A DNA stretch of 64,000 bases from Erigeron canadensis. Lineage: Eukaryota; Streptophyta; Magnoliopsida; Asterales; Asteraceae. The notes beneath the pieces were generated by a model. It was not told the DNA's origin. It worked only from the letters and a program-made list of their open reading frames with translations, and did no database searches. The position numbers were made by a program, and so were the translations under genes. The stretch covers positions 9,794,501 to 9,858,500 of the forward strand of contig NC_057768.1 in the NCBI RefSeq assembly GCF_010389155.1, written 5' to 3'. Positions 1-10,853 of the stretch are shown in pieces (the first letter of the stretch is position 1; each line of letters begins with the position of its first letter).

Positions 1-1158
1 TCACCCATTCTCTACAATTTGTAGAGAATTGTAAAGAATGGAGAGAATGGAATTGATTCCACTTTCTCCTTTCTCATTCCCTTTCTTCATGATAAACAAA
101 CAAAGGAAGTTTTTCCAATTCTCTTTCTCCCTTTTCCATTCCATCATACCAAACACCCCCTTATATTTTGTCCAAAATTTATTTTTTATTTCTACGTCGT
201 AATTTTCTGGATCCTTCTTGCGCTCCCGGCCAATTTTGTTTGCCCACTGATAAATTTTTAAAAATAATAACATTTTAAACATAAGGTTCATATTGGTCTC
301 TTCTTTTTGACATAACCTATTATCATGCTGTACGCTATTAAGAAACCTTAGACAGTTTGACGGTTACTACGTATTATAATTTTAATGGACAACAAAACCA
401 CAATAATTGTATATTGACAAATATGTATAAGCAAAAATTCTACATCAGGGCTTTTGTTTTAGGAGAAAAAGATCAAGAATGTACAACTCTATGAAACACT
501 TCATTTATACTATATAAAATTTTCATGTCATTTACTAGTTGGAATAAATGTCCACACAGCCTTTATATATAACCCATTAATGACATTATTTTATCCTTTT
601 AATATTTATTTCCTTAAGTTACTCTGACATAACAATCATGTTATGGTGACTGTTATGGTAACTTGACGTATTTTTAAATCTTTGATATTTAATTTTTATC
701 TACGATATATTGTGGTAGATTTATCAAAATCTGTGGTAAAGAAGTGTATCACTGATTTTTTGCGATGATGTTGGTTTTCCCATGCTATATATGGCATCGG
801 ATCAATATTATCAATCAAATCTATAATTATCATAAGACGAATTGTTGGAGGATACACTAGACCATATATTCGTTAAAATGTGAGATACAAGGCTCCATTT
901 TAAACGTTGGTCATTTTTGTGGTCTTAAAAATACTACTGTATATTGCATTAGTTATTTGCATTTTTGTGTCTATATTTCAATGACTTAGTTTGAGAGCTA
1001 ATTTGTGTTTATTCGTGTGAAAAACAGGGTCAATTTGTGTTTATTCGTTTATAATCTACATAATTTTAGTTTCGTTTCGTTTTTCTCGAAGACATATATG
1101 ATTGACATCAAAAAGATTATGCAACATTGAAATTTTCAAAAGCTTGATATTACTTTAA
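1..1158. other. intergenic, AT-rich
   Basis: No gene is recognisable. Bases 1-165 are a T/C-rich stretch with short inverted patches (a palindromic TCTACAATTTGTAGA near base 11) ending in a CCAAACACCCCCTTA motif like those at the ends of plant DNA transposons. No second end is visible, so I do not call an element. A minus-strand open frame at 1-291 is low-complexity and has no domain features. Confidence 0.5.
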
Positions 1159-2013
1159 TTATCGGGTGAGTACATTAAGGATCGAGACTCGATATTGTAT
1201 CAATCGTCTAAAAACTACATCTAATCCCTTCTCTATACAATCTAAACTAACTACAAGCTTTTCCACCTTCCTATGAGCCATTGTCATTTCCTCAGTGCCA
1301 TGAAGAACACCAAAGAGGGCGTCATCAACACGACCCACTTCATTCATCAACTTCTTTGCCTTGTGATCATTTGGCCTCAGTTTTGAAATTAGCGAGCACC
1401 CGCCTCCCTTCTTGATCTTAGATCCCGACGATGACATGAACGATAAGAGAGACCGTAATACAATATATGTCATAGTATTCACTTCTCTTAGAACCTTCAC
1501 CACCATTGCTAAATGGTAATCTTTTGTAGATGGTATGTGAAGAAACTTCCTTTCAGATCGTTTTAGTGACTTAATGCACTTTGATGTCTCTTTCTTCAGC
1601 ATCTTTCTTAACCTTAAATAAGAAGAAATTTCATTTTCAAATTTTGAATCTGTTCCTCTTCTTTGGAGACTTGATTGAAGGCAAAAGACTTGTTCCTTCA
1701 TCTTTTGTTGCATATCCCTCACAATTCCACACCTATCAAGTAGTTTAACCGAATAATCTAATGCACCTTCTAACAAATCCCCATGATGTGTTAACGACGA
1801 GTAAACAAGCTCCTCTACACCTCTATACACCTCCGATAAACCAGCTAAACCTATTTGAATGGTTTCTGCACTTAGGTTGTCCAAAGACGAACATGATCTT
1901 ATTTCCCATGCTCGTAGTTTGTTTAACTCGGCCTCAACACGAAGACACGTGGGATGTATTCTAGAAGGCAAACTAATTGATCTATTTGGAGGAAATGCAG
2001 GCGATCTTTCCAT
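1159..2013 (-). CDS. DUF241 domain protein
   Basis: This is a single-exon gene for a 284-residue protein of the plant-specific DUF241 family. Family hallmarks are present: an N-terminal basic/Ser-rich stretch (MERSPAFPPNRSISLPSR), then PTCLRVEAELNKLRAW, a central LLDRCGIVRD motif, the LRLRKMLKKE segment and a C-terminal LDCIEKGLDVVFRRLIQYRVSILN block. Length matches the usual 280-300 residues. I see no signal peptide or membrane span; the body is predicted helical, with likely coiled-coil segments. The molecular role of DUF241 is poorly defined; some members are studied in root and ion-stress contexts. The start is chosen because it gives the family N-terminus and a TATA box lies about 90 bp upstream. 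It appears intact and is the only host gene in the first 8 kb. Confidence 0.88.
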   Translation of the reverse strand: MERSPAFPPNRSISLPSRIHPTCLRVEAELNKLRAWEIRSCSSLDNLSAETIQIGLAGLSEVYRGVEELVYSSLTHHGDLLEGALDYSVKLLDRCGIVRDMQQKMKEQVFCLQSSLQRRGTDSKFENEISSYLRLRKMLKKETSKCIKSLKRSERKFLHIPSTKDYHLAMVVKVLREVNTMTYIVLRSLLSFMSSSGSKIKKGGGCSLISKLRPNDHKAKKLMNEVGRVDDALFGVLHGTEEMTMAHRKVEKLVVSLDCIEKGLDVVFRRLIQYRVSILNVLTR

Positions 2014-2099
2014 CTTTTATGTGTTGTGTTCTAAAGCAACTCAATGTTTTTAATGTGCAAAAGAGAAGCCTGAGCTAATCATTAGGAACCAATGTTTAG

Positions 2100-2107
2100 T
2101 ATTTATA
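2100..2107 (-). promoter_or_regulatory. TATA box of the DUF241 gene
   Basis: On the minus strand this reads TATAAATA, 87-94 bp upstream of the ATG at 2013. That is a typical TATA position for a short plant 5' leader. The assignment is by position and consensus only. Confidence 0.5.
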
Positions 2108-2641
2108 GTATAAGGTTCCATAAAATCTTGCAAGAATCTGGTCTCAACAAGTTGTTGAAGATATGGACAAAACAGAATATAACCATGTTATAGCAATGTG
2201 GGCAACCTTACTGATTTAAATAAACTTGTGACCTTTTATGTCAGCAAATTTAGAAACACCGATCTTAATTTTGTCGAAATTTAGAGCCAGCAAATGACAA
2301 AAGTGGTCAATATTTATGGAAATTTTTAGTGTCCCTTCATTGAATGAAGCTAGTAGTGTTGTAATATGCATGCATATAGAGCAAATCATAGAGTATTATT
2401 CTTGAAGACTAGATTTCAGACTGAAACAATTCAAGATTCCTTATAGAATTGGTGGCAGAAGATTGGTTATCTATGTTGGGGACAAGAGGGCATGATATGA
2501 ATAAAAAAAATATATATGGGCGTATTGAATAGGGTGTGGGGTGGATGTTTAAGATAAGGTGACAGAAGTGAAGAAATTTCAGCATAACATGTTCTATATT
2601 GATGAGGAAGCATTGTACATGTGATGTACGTACGATTGGTT
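2108..2641. other. intergenic, upstream of DUF241 gene
   Basis: Probable upstream region of the DUF241 gene, cut off at 2647 by the copia insertion. No further gene or repeat was recognised. Confidence 0.4.
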
Positions 2642-2646
2642 TACTT

Positions 2647-3006
2647 TGTTAAAAGTTAATGTATTTCTAGAATTATCTTAATTAGAGTTAGTAAATCTAG
2701 AAATTACAAGAATTAGTTAGAAAATCTTAGAGATAAGTAGATATTATTTAGAAGTTATTAGAAAACTATGGAGTAAAACTCCACCAACTTACAAAGCTTA
2801 TAAAAGGCCGAAGATGTAGTGGAGAATGTACACAAGATTTACAATCAATAAAACTCAAGTTTTTTCTTCCTCAAACTCTAATTCTATTTCTAAAAAAAAC
2901 AACCCCTCATAAATCAACTAAATATAATTCACACTAATATTTTACTACATCTAATTTTTGGATTAATCTCCATATTCATAAATCAAAATCTACAACAATT
3001 ATAACA
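2647..3006 (+). repeat. 5' LTR of the copia element
   Basis: A 360-bp direct repeat of 7086-7464. It carries a TATA box (TATAAAAGG, 2799-2807), an AATAAA-like signal (ATCAATAAAA, near 2847) and TG...CA ends. Confidence 0.95.
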
Positions 3007-3008
3007 AA

Positions 3009-3021
3009 TGGTATCAAGAGC
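3009..3021 (+). promoter_or_regulatory. primer-binding site (initiator Met tRNA type)
   Basis: TGGTATCAAGAGC begins 3 bases after the 5' LTR. It matches the canonical TGGTATCAGAGC complementary to the 3' end of initiator methionine tRNA, with one extra A. Confidence 0.9.
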
Positions 3022-3048
3022 GGTGTTGGGCATTTATTAAAATACACC

Positions 3049-3960
3049 ATGACTACCATTGGTGCATACAATATTCCCGTCCCCATCTTTGATGGTGACA
3101 TCTATGATTTTTGGAGTACCCGAATGAAGACATATTTCCAAACACAAAGCTTGTGGGATATTGTCGAAGTCAGGTTCACAACTCCAAAAGATATCGAAAC
3201 TCTGCCCGCAGATCAAAAAGAAAAACACAACAAAAATGTTGTGAGAAATGTTGCCGCTCTAGGCTACATTCAACAAGCCTTGACGCCATCTATTTTTCCA
3301 CGAATCATGGGAGTTACAACAGCCAAGGAGGCGTGGAAAACTCTTCAAGAAGAATTTCAAGGAAGTATCAAGGTGAGATCCGTCAAGCTACCAACTCTAA
3401 GGCGAGATTTTCAAAATTTAAAAATGAAAGATTTTGAGACCGTCAAAGATTATTACTCTCGAATCAAAGAGGTAGTAAATCAAATGAGAGCTTATGGAGA
3501 CTATATAACTGACAAAAGGATCGTTGAAAAAATACTTAATCAGCATGCCTGAAAAATATGATCATGTCATTACTGCTATTGAAGAGTCAAAAGATATTGA
3601 GACTCTTTCAGTAATAGAACTAATGGGCTCTCTAAAGGCATATGAGGCTAGACTGAGTCGGCGAAGTGATGACTCACTTGAAAGTGCCTTTCGGTCTAAA
3701 CTCAGAATAAGGTCTCAAAAATCTAACAATGAGGGGAAAAGAAATTTTGAAGAAAAATCTAGAGGAGGAGAAAAATTAAGAAATGGGTTTGACCAAAGAA
3801 GAAAAAGCTACCCTCCATGTGGTATTTGTAAAAAGATAAACCACTTGAAAAAAGATTGTTTTCACAAAGGAAAGCCATAATGCAACAACTGCAAAAGATT
3901 TGGGCATCTAGAAAAAGATTGTCGTCTAAAACAAAATCATCGAGCTAATTACATGGAGGA
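3049..3960 (+). pseudogene. copia gag, broken
   Basis: The gag reading begins MTTIGAYNIPVPIFDG and continues with the DFWSTRMKTYF motif typical of plant copia gag (UBN2/DUF4219 region). A frameshift lies near 3525-3552, after which the frame resumes (MPEKYDHVITAIEE). Two CCHC zinc knuckles follow: CGICKKINHLKKDC coded at 3818-3859, and CNNCKRFGHLEKDC coded at 3881-3922. A TAA stop at 3878-3880 sits exactly between them, where relatives usually have glutamine, so a CAA-to-TAA change is the likely cause. No gag protein of normal length could be made. Confidence 0.9.
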
Positions 3961-4029
3961 AAATGAAATACACCGGAGAACAACAATCAATTATTCTACG
4001 CGTGCCATGCTGCGCACGAACAAAAGGAA

Positions 4030-7000
4030 GATACTTGGCTCATCGACAGTGGTTGTAGCAACCACATGACCAGAGATGAGAAATTATTCAGCAGCATCAA
4101 CACATCAGTAAAGTCCCGTGTCAAATTAGGGAATGGAGCACTCGTTAATGTTAAAGGAAAAGGTACGATAGATGTCCAAACTAATGACTGCACGAGATCT
4201 GTTAAGGATGTTCTTCTAGTTCCAAGCTTAGCAAGTAACTTGCTAAGTGTTGGCCAAATGATGGAGCATGGCTACTCACTACACTTTGAAGACGAGTCAT
4301 GCGTTATTCGTGACAAGAAAAGTAATAACAAATTAATTGCTGAAGTCAAAATGGAAAATAGAAATTTTCCACTTCATTGGCATTCAGAGACACGGCCATG
4401 AAAGCTCAAGTTGAAGAATCATGGCTATGGCATCGAAGATTTGGCCACTTCAACTTTCACACAGTAAAGATTCTCCAACAGAAAAATATGATGAGGGACT
4501 TGCCTAGCATAGAGGAGATCACTGACACATGTGAAAGCTGTATGATAGGCAAGCAACATCGAAAACCTTTCCCTCGTGATAAAGCATGGAGAGCAAGGAG
4601 TATTCTAGAATTGGTACACACCGACGTATGTGGACCAATGAGAACCCCATCTCATAACCAATCCAGGTACTTCATCCTCTTCATAGATGATTATTCTAGA
4701 ATGACGTGGATATACTTCATGCGTGAAAAATCAAAAGTTTTCACGATATTCAAGAAATTTAAAACTTTCGTTGAAAAGAAAAAGTGGCCATTACATAAAA
4801 ACACTAAGGAGAAATAGAGAAAAAGAATACACCTCTCGAGAATTTAATAAATTCTGTGAAGATGAAGGAGTTGATCGTTAACCGAAAGTCGGTTACGCTC
4901 CTGAACAAAACGGTGTCTCTGAACGTAAAAACAGAACTGTAATGGAAATGGCCAAAACAATGATACATGAAAAAGGTCTTCCAAAGAGTTTCTGGGCAGA
5001 AGCTGTATACACGGCTGTATACTTGCTAAATAGATGTCCGACTAAGGCTGTGGAAAATAAAACTCCGATTGAAGCATGGAGTGGAAAGAAGCCATCAGCA
5101 AAACATCTACAAGTATTTGGATGTATATGCTACATCCATGTTCCAAAAGAGAAACGTCACAAGCTCCAAGAAAAATCAGATAAAGGTATATACTTGGGAT
5201 ATAGCACACAATCAAAAGGCTACCGAGTATATAACCTAAAGACAAATAAGCTCGTAATCAGTCGAGATGTGGAGTTTGATGAAGACGCTTCTTCGAACTG
5301 GGAGAAAGAAAAAGTTGATAAACAGACATATCTTCCAAAGATATCTATGGAGACTCCTGCTCAACAACCACTACAAATTGAGCATTCTGGAGGAGAAGAA
5401 AGTACAAGTGAAACAAGTCTAGCTACACCAACTTCTTCGTCGTCAACATTACCTTTGGCACAAGAGGAATCAAGTTCGGAGTCAACACCCGGAAGAGTCA
5501 AAACATTAACTGAAGTCTACGAGTTTTGTAATTTCACATCCTTAGAACCTGAAAACTATGAAGCTACTGCCAAAGACGAAAAATGGGTGACAGCTATGAA
5601 TGAAGAAATCAAGATGATTGAGAAAAACAATACATGGGAGTTAGTTGATCTTCCCGAAGATAAAGAAATTATTGGCGTTAAGTGGGTCTACAAGACAAAA
5701 CTTAACCCTGATGGCTCTATTCAAAAACATAAAGCAAGGCTAGTGGATAAAGGCTATTCACAACAACCTAGAGTCGACTACAATGAAACTTTCGCACCTG
5801 TAGCTCAACTGGATACTATAAGATCACTTATGGCATTAGCAGCTCAAAGAAGGTTGAAGATTCATCAATTAGATGTGAAATCAGCCTTTCTAAATGGATT
5901 TCTCGAAGAAGAAATATATGTGGAGCAGCCACAATAATTCGTCAAGAAAGGAAAACAAGAGCAAGTCCTAAAGCTAAAGAAAGCTTTATATGGACTAAAA
6001 CAAGCTCCACGAGCTTGGTATAGTCGTATTGACAGCTACTTCACAAGTTTAGGATTTAGGAGGAGTGAAAGTGAGCCTACACTCTACATCAAAACCCAAG
6101 GTAACTCTGACATTCTTATTCTTTCCTTATATGTCGATGATCTTATATACACAGGAAACAATGAGAGAATGATACAAGAGTTTAAACAAGACATGATGAA
6201 AACGTTCGAGATGAGCGACCTTGGATTGATGCACTATTTTCTTGGCATCGAAATTAGTCAAGAAAAAGAAGGCATCTTCATATACCAAAAGAAATATACT
6301 GAAAACCTCCTAAAAAAATTCAAACTATACGGTTGTAAACCGTAGCCACGCCACTGGTTGCCAATGAGAAGATGAGAAAAGAAGATGGATCTGAGAAGGC
6401 GGATGCTTCAAGATTTAGAAGTCTCATTGGAAGTCTGCTCTACCTAACAGCTACAAGACCAGACATTATGTAGGCAACTAGTCTACTATCCAGGTTCATG
6501 CAGAACCCTACTCAGATACATTATGGAGCTGGAAAGAGAATATTAAGATACCTGCAAGGTACCATGGACTATGGAATATGGTACAAGCCCACTATAGACT
6601 CAAAGCTGCAAGGATATACGGATAGTGATTGGGCCGGATCGGTGGATGACATGAAAAGTACTTCTGGATATGCATTCACACTTGGATCTGATGTAATCTC
6701 GTGGGTGTCTAAAAAGCAAGATACGGTGGCACATTCATCAACAGAAGCCGAGTACGTTGCAGCCGCAAATTCAGCAAATCAAGCTATATGGCTAAGGAGA
6801 ATTCTAGAAGATATGGGCAAGACACAAAATGAAGCTACAAAAATATACTGCGACAACAAGTCTGCAATAGCAATGGCGAAGAACGCCGTGTTTCACGGAA
6901 GAACAAAACATATCGCCATAAAGTATCACTTTCTGCGAGAAGTGTCGGCAAAGCACGAGATTGAGCTACACTACTGCAAGACTAGAGAACAAGTTGCAGA

Positions 7001-7091
7001 TATTTTCACAAAAGCATTGTCAAGACCGAAGTTCGAGTTTCTACGCAATATGCTCGGAGTTATATCGAAATACATTAAGGAGGAGTGTTAA
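4030..7091 (+). pseudogene. copia pol (PR-INT-RT-RH), broken
   Basis: Domains in order: protease with the active-site DSG (TWLIDSGCSNHM, about 4033-4068); gag-pre-integrase (LWHRRFGHFNF, about 4420-4455) with the integrase zinc-site CESC; integrase core with HTDVCGP and FIDDYSR and the EQNGVSERKNRT block; reverse transcriptase from KWVYKTKLNPDG (about 5680) with the YVDD box near 6129-6140; and RNase H with DSDWAGS, STEAEY and ADIFTKAL (about 6997-7020). Breaks include frameshifts near 4385, 4790 and 6344 and in-frame stops at 4879-4881, 5935-5937 and 6468-6470. Every enzymatic domain is still recognisable, which fits the low LTR divergence. No complete polyprotein is possible. Confidence 0.93.
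7077..7085 (+). promoter_or_regulatory. polypurine tract of the copia element
   Basis: AAGGAGGAG lies directly before the 3' LTR (TGTT at 7086), the expected plus-strand priming site. Confidence 0.85.
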
Positions 7092-7464
7092 AAGTTAATG
7101 TATTTCTAGAATTATCTAGATTAATTAGAGTTAGCAAATCTAGAAATTACAAGAATTAGTTAGAAAATCTTAGAGATAAGTAGATATTTATTTAGAAGTA
7201 AAAATTAGAAGTTACTAGAAAAATATGGAGTAAAACTCCACCGACTTACAAAGCCTATAAAAGGCCGAAGATGTAGTGCAGAATGTACACAAGATTTACA
7301 ATCAATAAACTCAAGTTTTTTCTTCCTCAAACTCTAATTCTATTTCTACAAAAAAAACAACCCCTCATAAATCAACTAAATATAATTCACACTAGTATTT
7401 TACTACATCTAATTTTTGGATTAATCTCCATATTCATAAATTAAAATCTACAACAATTATAACA
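7086..7464 (+). repeat. 3' LTR of the copia element
   Basis: A 379-bp copy of the 5' LTR. The extra length comes from a short insertion in the AGATAAG...TTAGAAG region and a 4-5 bp insertion near base 30. It ends AACA and is followed by the TACTT target duplication. Confidence 0.95.
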
Positions 7465-7542
7465 TACTTATTATTGTATTTTCATTGTCGAGTTACTTGG
7501 AATAGTTGGCAGAAGATTAAAAATTATGTATGTACGTACTGT

Positions 7543-8088
7543 CATGGACGGAGCTAAGGTGGGGGCAGTGTGGGCAGCTGCCCCCACTCCAATCTTGGTA
7601 CAATGTAAATTTTTTTAATTTAAATAGTATATTTATAATTTGTCTTCAAAAAAAATAATAAAAAATAAAAGGGAAATACATACAAATGTTATTTTCGTTG
7701 TCATAAGTGTATTATTTGAAAGTCATTAGTATTTGAAGCATTAGTTTTGAGATAAATCTATCCATTGAGATAGTATAGCTTGAGTTTAGAAAAAAAAAAA
7801 AAACTTGAAGAAAGCAATTTCTTTATCTGAGTAAGTATATAAATGTGTAGTATAACCAACTACTAAATGTAAGAAAAAGCTAATTGTTTCATACAAACTT
7901 ATATATTTTGGGTTGTTTTTAATTAATATTCATGAGATCAGCTAGTAACATCATTTTTTTAGGCGTCTATTTTCTATTCTCTAGCTAGGACCCAATTGCG
8001 TTTAATATTATCGTATACGACTTTTATAAATATGAAAAACGACTTCTAAATTTGCCCCCTCGTAAAAAAATTTCTGGCTCCGTCCCTG
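7543..8088. mobile_element. non-autonomous hAT-type element (MITE)
   Basis: A 546-bp element with terminal inverted repeats: left CATGGACGGAGCTA and right (reverse complement) CAGGGACGGAGCCA. The 8-bp flanks CGTACTGT (7535-7542) and CATACTGT (8089-8096) match at 7 of 8 positions. An 8-bp duplication and CAGGG-type ends are the hAT superfamily signature. The inside is AT-rich and non-coding, with GGGGGC stretches just inside both ends. Confidence 0.82.
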
Positions 8089-8245
8089 CATACTGTAAAG
8101 TTTTACAGATGCTGTGGTATTTCATATATTTTGGTAAAACAAGTATACCTTGCTTTGCCGAATCACCAAAACCCGAAGGTGTCATTGCCGGTTTTGCTTA
8201 CATGTGTCTCCAACTCATATATGGACGGCATTCGCAATGTCAGGC

Positions 8246-9347
8246 TCTGACTACCTTTTCAGCATGCTAAATGGAATGACCGGTGTTTTCATCAAATATC
8301 TTGAAATCTTTGAGCCAAGCTGCCGAAGTATAATCAATCACCAAACAAGATCAGATTTAAAACGACCCGTTTGAGTACAATAGATAATCTGATTCCAATA
8401 ACATTGTACCTTATAACCTTCGCGGGAATTATCACTACCATGAATGTGTCCTCTTCTTCTTCGGCTCTAACTACATCAATGACATTATATGGATACCCAA
8501 AGTAACCTTCAATATGCGTTTTAAGCTCTACTTGGTACTTGATAAACCACCCAGAATAATCACTCAGCATCTCATAAACATTCAATAGGAAATCATCCAC
8601 TGCTTTCACCAAATGCAAATGACCTCGTGATTCCCCAAAATAGAAACAATAACGCTCTCGCTCGGGCAACATAAAGTTTTGCAACTGTTCTGTATCGAGC
8701 TTAAAGTAAAACCCATCGTTCATTGAAGAATGGTTCCCTTCCAATAAACTCCATGATGAGATAAAGACCTGCCACCAAAATTTACATAGAAAGTTTCATG
8801 CAAAATATTCCGTTCCCCTGTCTTAGATGAGTAAACGTGAATCTGAGACATTGTCCCCTTCGGATTTTAATTTTCACTGGTACCATAAATATAGACAATA
8901 TTAAAATGAACACAATCTGTAGGATGAAATGCCAACCCCATACAAATGAAATATGTACCAACACCCTAACCATCAATGTATGATGGGATGACTGCAGATT
9001 GATCCTTAGTGGGATTAAATACGTAGGATTCCCTAGTAGCTTCATCAGAGCAAAGCAGCAATCCGTTACACGATTGCATAATCTCTATACCATGGGTATT
9101 GGGGTAATGACTGAGACTAAAGAAAGGCTTAGGAGGGCTTGGCTTTTCAACATCAAAAGGGAAATACAAATTGCGATAGAAAAAACCAAAAGAGACCAAA
9201 TGGTTGTCATACAAAAGAGTGAAAACTCAAAAGCGCTAGCCAATATTTGGATACAGATTTGAAACGAAAACTAGACTTAGCAGGGAGGCGACTAAGGATT
9301 TCCGTTAAAAGGTCATCATTTGAACAAACGGCTGTTACAGGGGCCAT
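8246..9347 (-). pseudogene. F-box protein pseudogene (At5g07610-like)
   Basis: Read on the minus strand from an ATG at 9347, there is an F-box (DDLLTEILSRLPAKSSFRFK then SVSKYWLALLS). After a frameshift near 9210 come family motifs: YDNHLVSFGFFYRN, QSCNGLLLC, YVFNPTKDQ, then after further frameshifts and a stop near 8966-8972, YFGESRGHLHLV, NVYEMLSDYSGWFIKY and IPAKVIRYNVI. The tail reading AAWLKDFKIFDENTGHS needs yet another shift near 8335. Order and spacing match the F-box proteins that act as substrate adaptors in SCF ubiquitin ligases. At least three frame breaks make a functional protein unlikely. It is unrelated at close range to the two F-box genes at 22 and 32 kb. Confidence 0.85.
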
Positions 9348-10578
9348 TAGTGTTTTTTTCAATTGGGTTCTGGTTGTTATGTTTTTGGAATGGGTTGAAA
9401 GAGTAGAACAAGAGTTACAGTCTTGTAAAGTGATCCAGCAAGATTAGCAGTCCATCAAGTAGTTCACTACTACAATTAGTTGAGAATCAGAACGTAACCT
9501 GCACGGGCCATAGCTTATATGAGAATTTGATCAAACAACATTTACTACATGAAACTTAAAATGATGAATGTTTTTTATAAGCCCAAAAGCAAGACACACA
9601 TTGTCATTTGCCTGTAACATGGACAAACAGTACACATTGACAAGAAAAAAAATAGGTCTGATTTTTCCCCAAATAATTATAAGCTAAAACGCACAAACTA
9701 GCCAAACACTTCAAACTGCGATCTGATTTTCAAATCAAAGTATGGCCTCCTCGTTTTGAGACATCTTTGGGGTTACGTTCAGCTCACTTAATTGATAAAA
9801 GTGTCTCGTACTCAAATCGGAGCCGGCCCTAAGTCTGTTTGACCAGTTTCGCCCCATTTTACCTCCTCCAAATAATTAAGTTTGTTTTTCCCCAAATAAT
9901 AATAATAAGTTTATTTTGAGCACTAACAGTCAACATAATTGCTATAAATCATTGTTACATTGTTGTTAAAACTATATTAAGCCTAGACAATATTATTTCG
10001 TATTATTAGAGGATTGGGTATTATTGTTGTAGGTGTCAAATATTTGAGTTAACAATCAATATTATTACTAAGAAAATTACATATAGTCGTACAAGATTTT
10101 TATGCGATACGAAATATGTGTATGTATCGGATAGGATAAACCCTAAACATAAACACAAAAGAAATCATAACGTAAAAAAAAATCGAAGAGAGTACGTACC
10201 TGAACAAAAATTTATGTTTCTAGTAGCAATTTAACTCGAAGCAATGGTTGAGTTTTGTTAACTGTTAGCGGATTTTTATAAAATTATAATTATTTTAGTC
10301 CCGGAAAATCCATTCTTTTTTCATTCTAAAATAAAATAGGTGGAGGCGTGTGGACTGTGGAGTTAAAAAAGTTTATGAGAAAGAAAATATCAAAATAATA
10401 ATCATAACTACTATTTATCTTTCTTCTTAGAAAAAAAAAATAATAAGACCAACAAACTAAAACAAAATTAAAGTATTTTTCAACGTTTATTTATGAATTG
10501 ACACGTGCTTTATTTATCTATAAAAATTTTTAATTTATATTAAATTAAGTTGACTAATATCAAGTCTCCTATTTAATA
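9348..10578. other. intergenic, nothing recognised
   Basis: AT-rich sequence with no coding or terminal-repeat signature I can support. The short open frame overlapping 9247-9447 on the plus strand is the antisense of the F-box pseudogene. Confidence 0.4.
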
Positions 10579-10853
10579 TCTATATCTATACTTCTCCATA
10601 AATCATATTGGCTTTTTTATTTTAGAAATTAAACACTTTTTCAATGTTCCCATAATACCCCTTATATCACTACTTAAACAAAAAATCCTTATATACCCTT
10701 TTTTCCCTTATTCTTTTTAATCATTACAAGCTTTCGTCGACCTTCTATCACCCCCGCCGCCGCCCTTTTTCTTCACCACCTCCTCCGATCTCCACCACCG
10801 CCTCCCTTTTATATTGTCCTCGCCTTCTAGCCGTCGCAACGCGCGGACACTAT
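10579..10853 (+). mobile_element. short Helitron-like element
   Basis: The left end reads TCTATATCTATACTTCTCC, a TC start of the plant Helitron type. The right end is GTCGCAACGCGCGG followed by ACACTAT, matching the end at 28990 (GTCGCAACGTGCGGGCACTAG). A CCGCC/CCACC-rich tract precedes the right end, as in the related copies at 29.4, 51.1 and 52.1 kb (opposite strand). No helicase gene. The exact TC is ambiguous between 10579 and 10585. Confidence 0.5.

Larger units (their letters stand above)
2647..7464 (+). mobile_element. Ty1/copia LTR retrotransposon, full length, inactive
   Basis: The element is 4.8 kb with TGTT...AACA-bounded LTRs, a primer-binding site, gag, protease, integrase, reverse transcriptase, RNase H and a polypurine tract, in copia order (integrase before RT). 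A perfect 5-bp target duplication TACTT flanks it (2642-2646 and 7465-7469). The LTRs differ by about nine substitutions over about 355 aligned bases plus small indels, so insertion is fairly recent, yet the coding region has several stops and frameshifts. The lineage within plant copia (TNT1-94-like) was not determined. Confidence 0.97.

Noticed and set aside
1761..2053. Plus-strand frames over the DUF241 gene
   Set aside because: Antisense shadows of a well-matched protein family on the minus strand.
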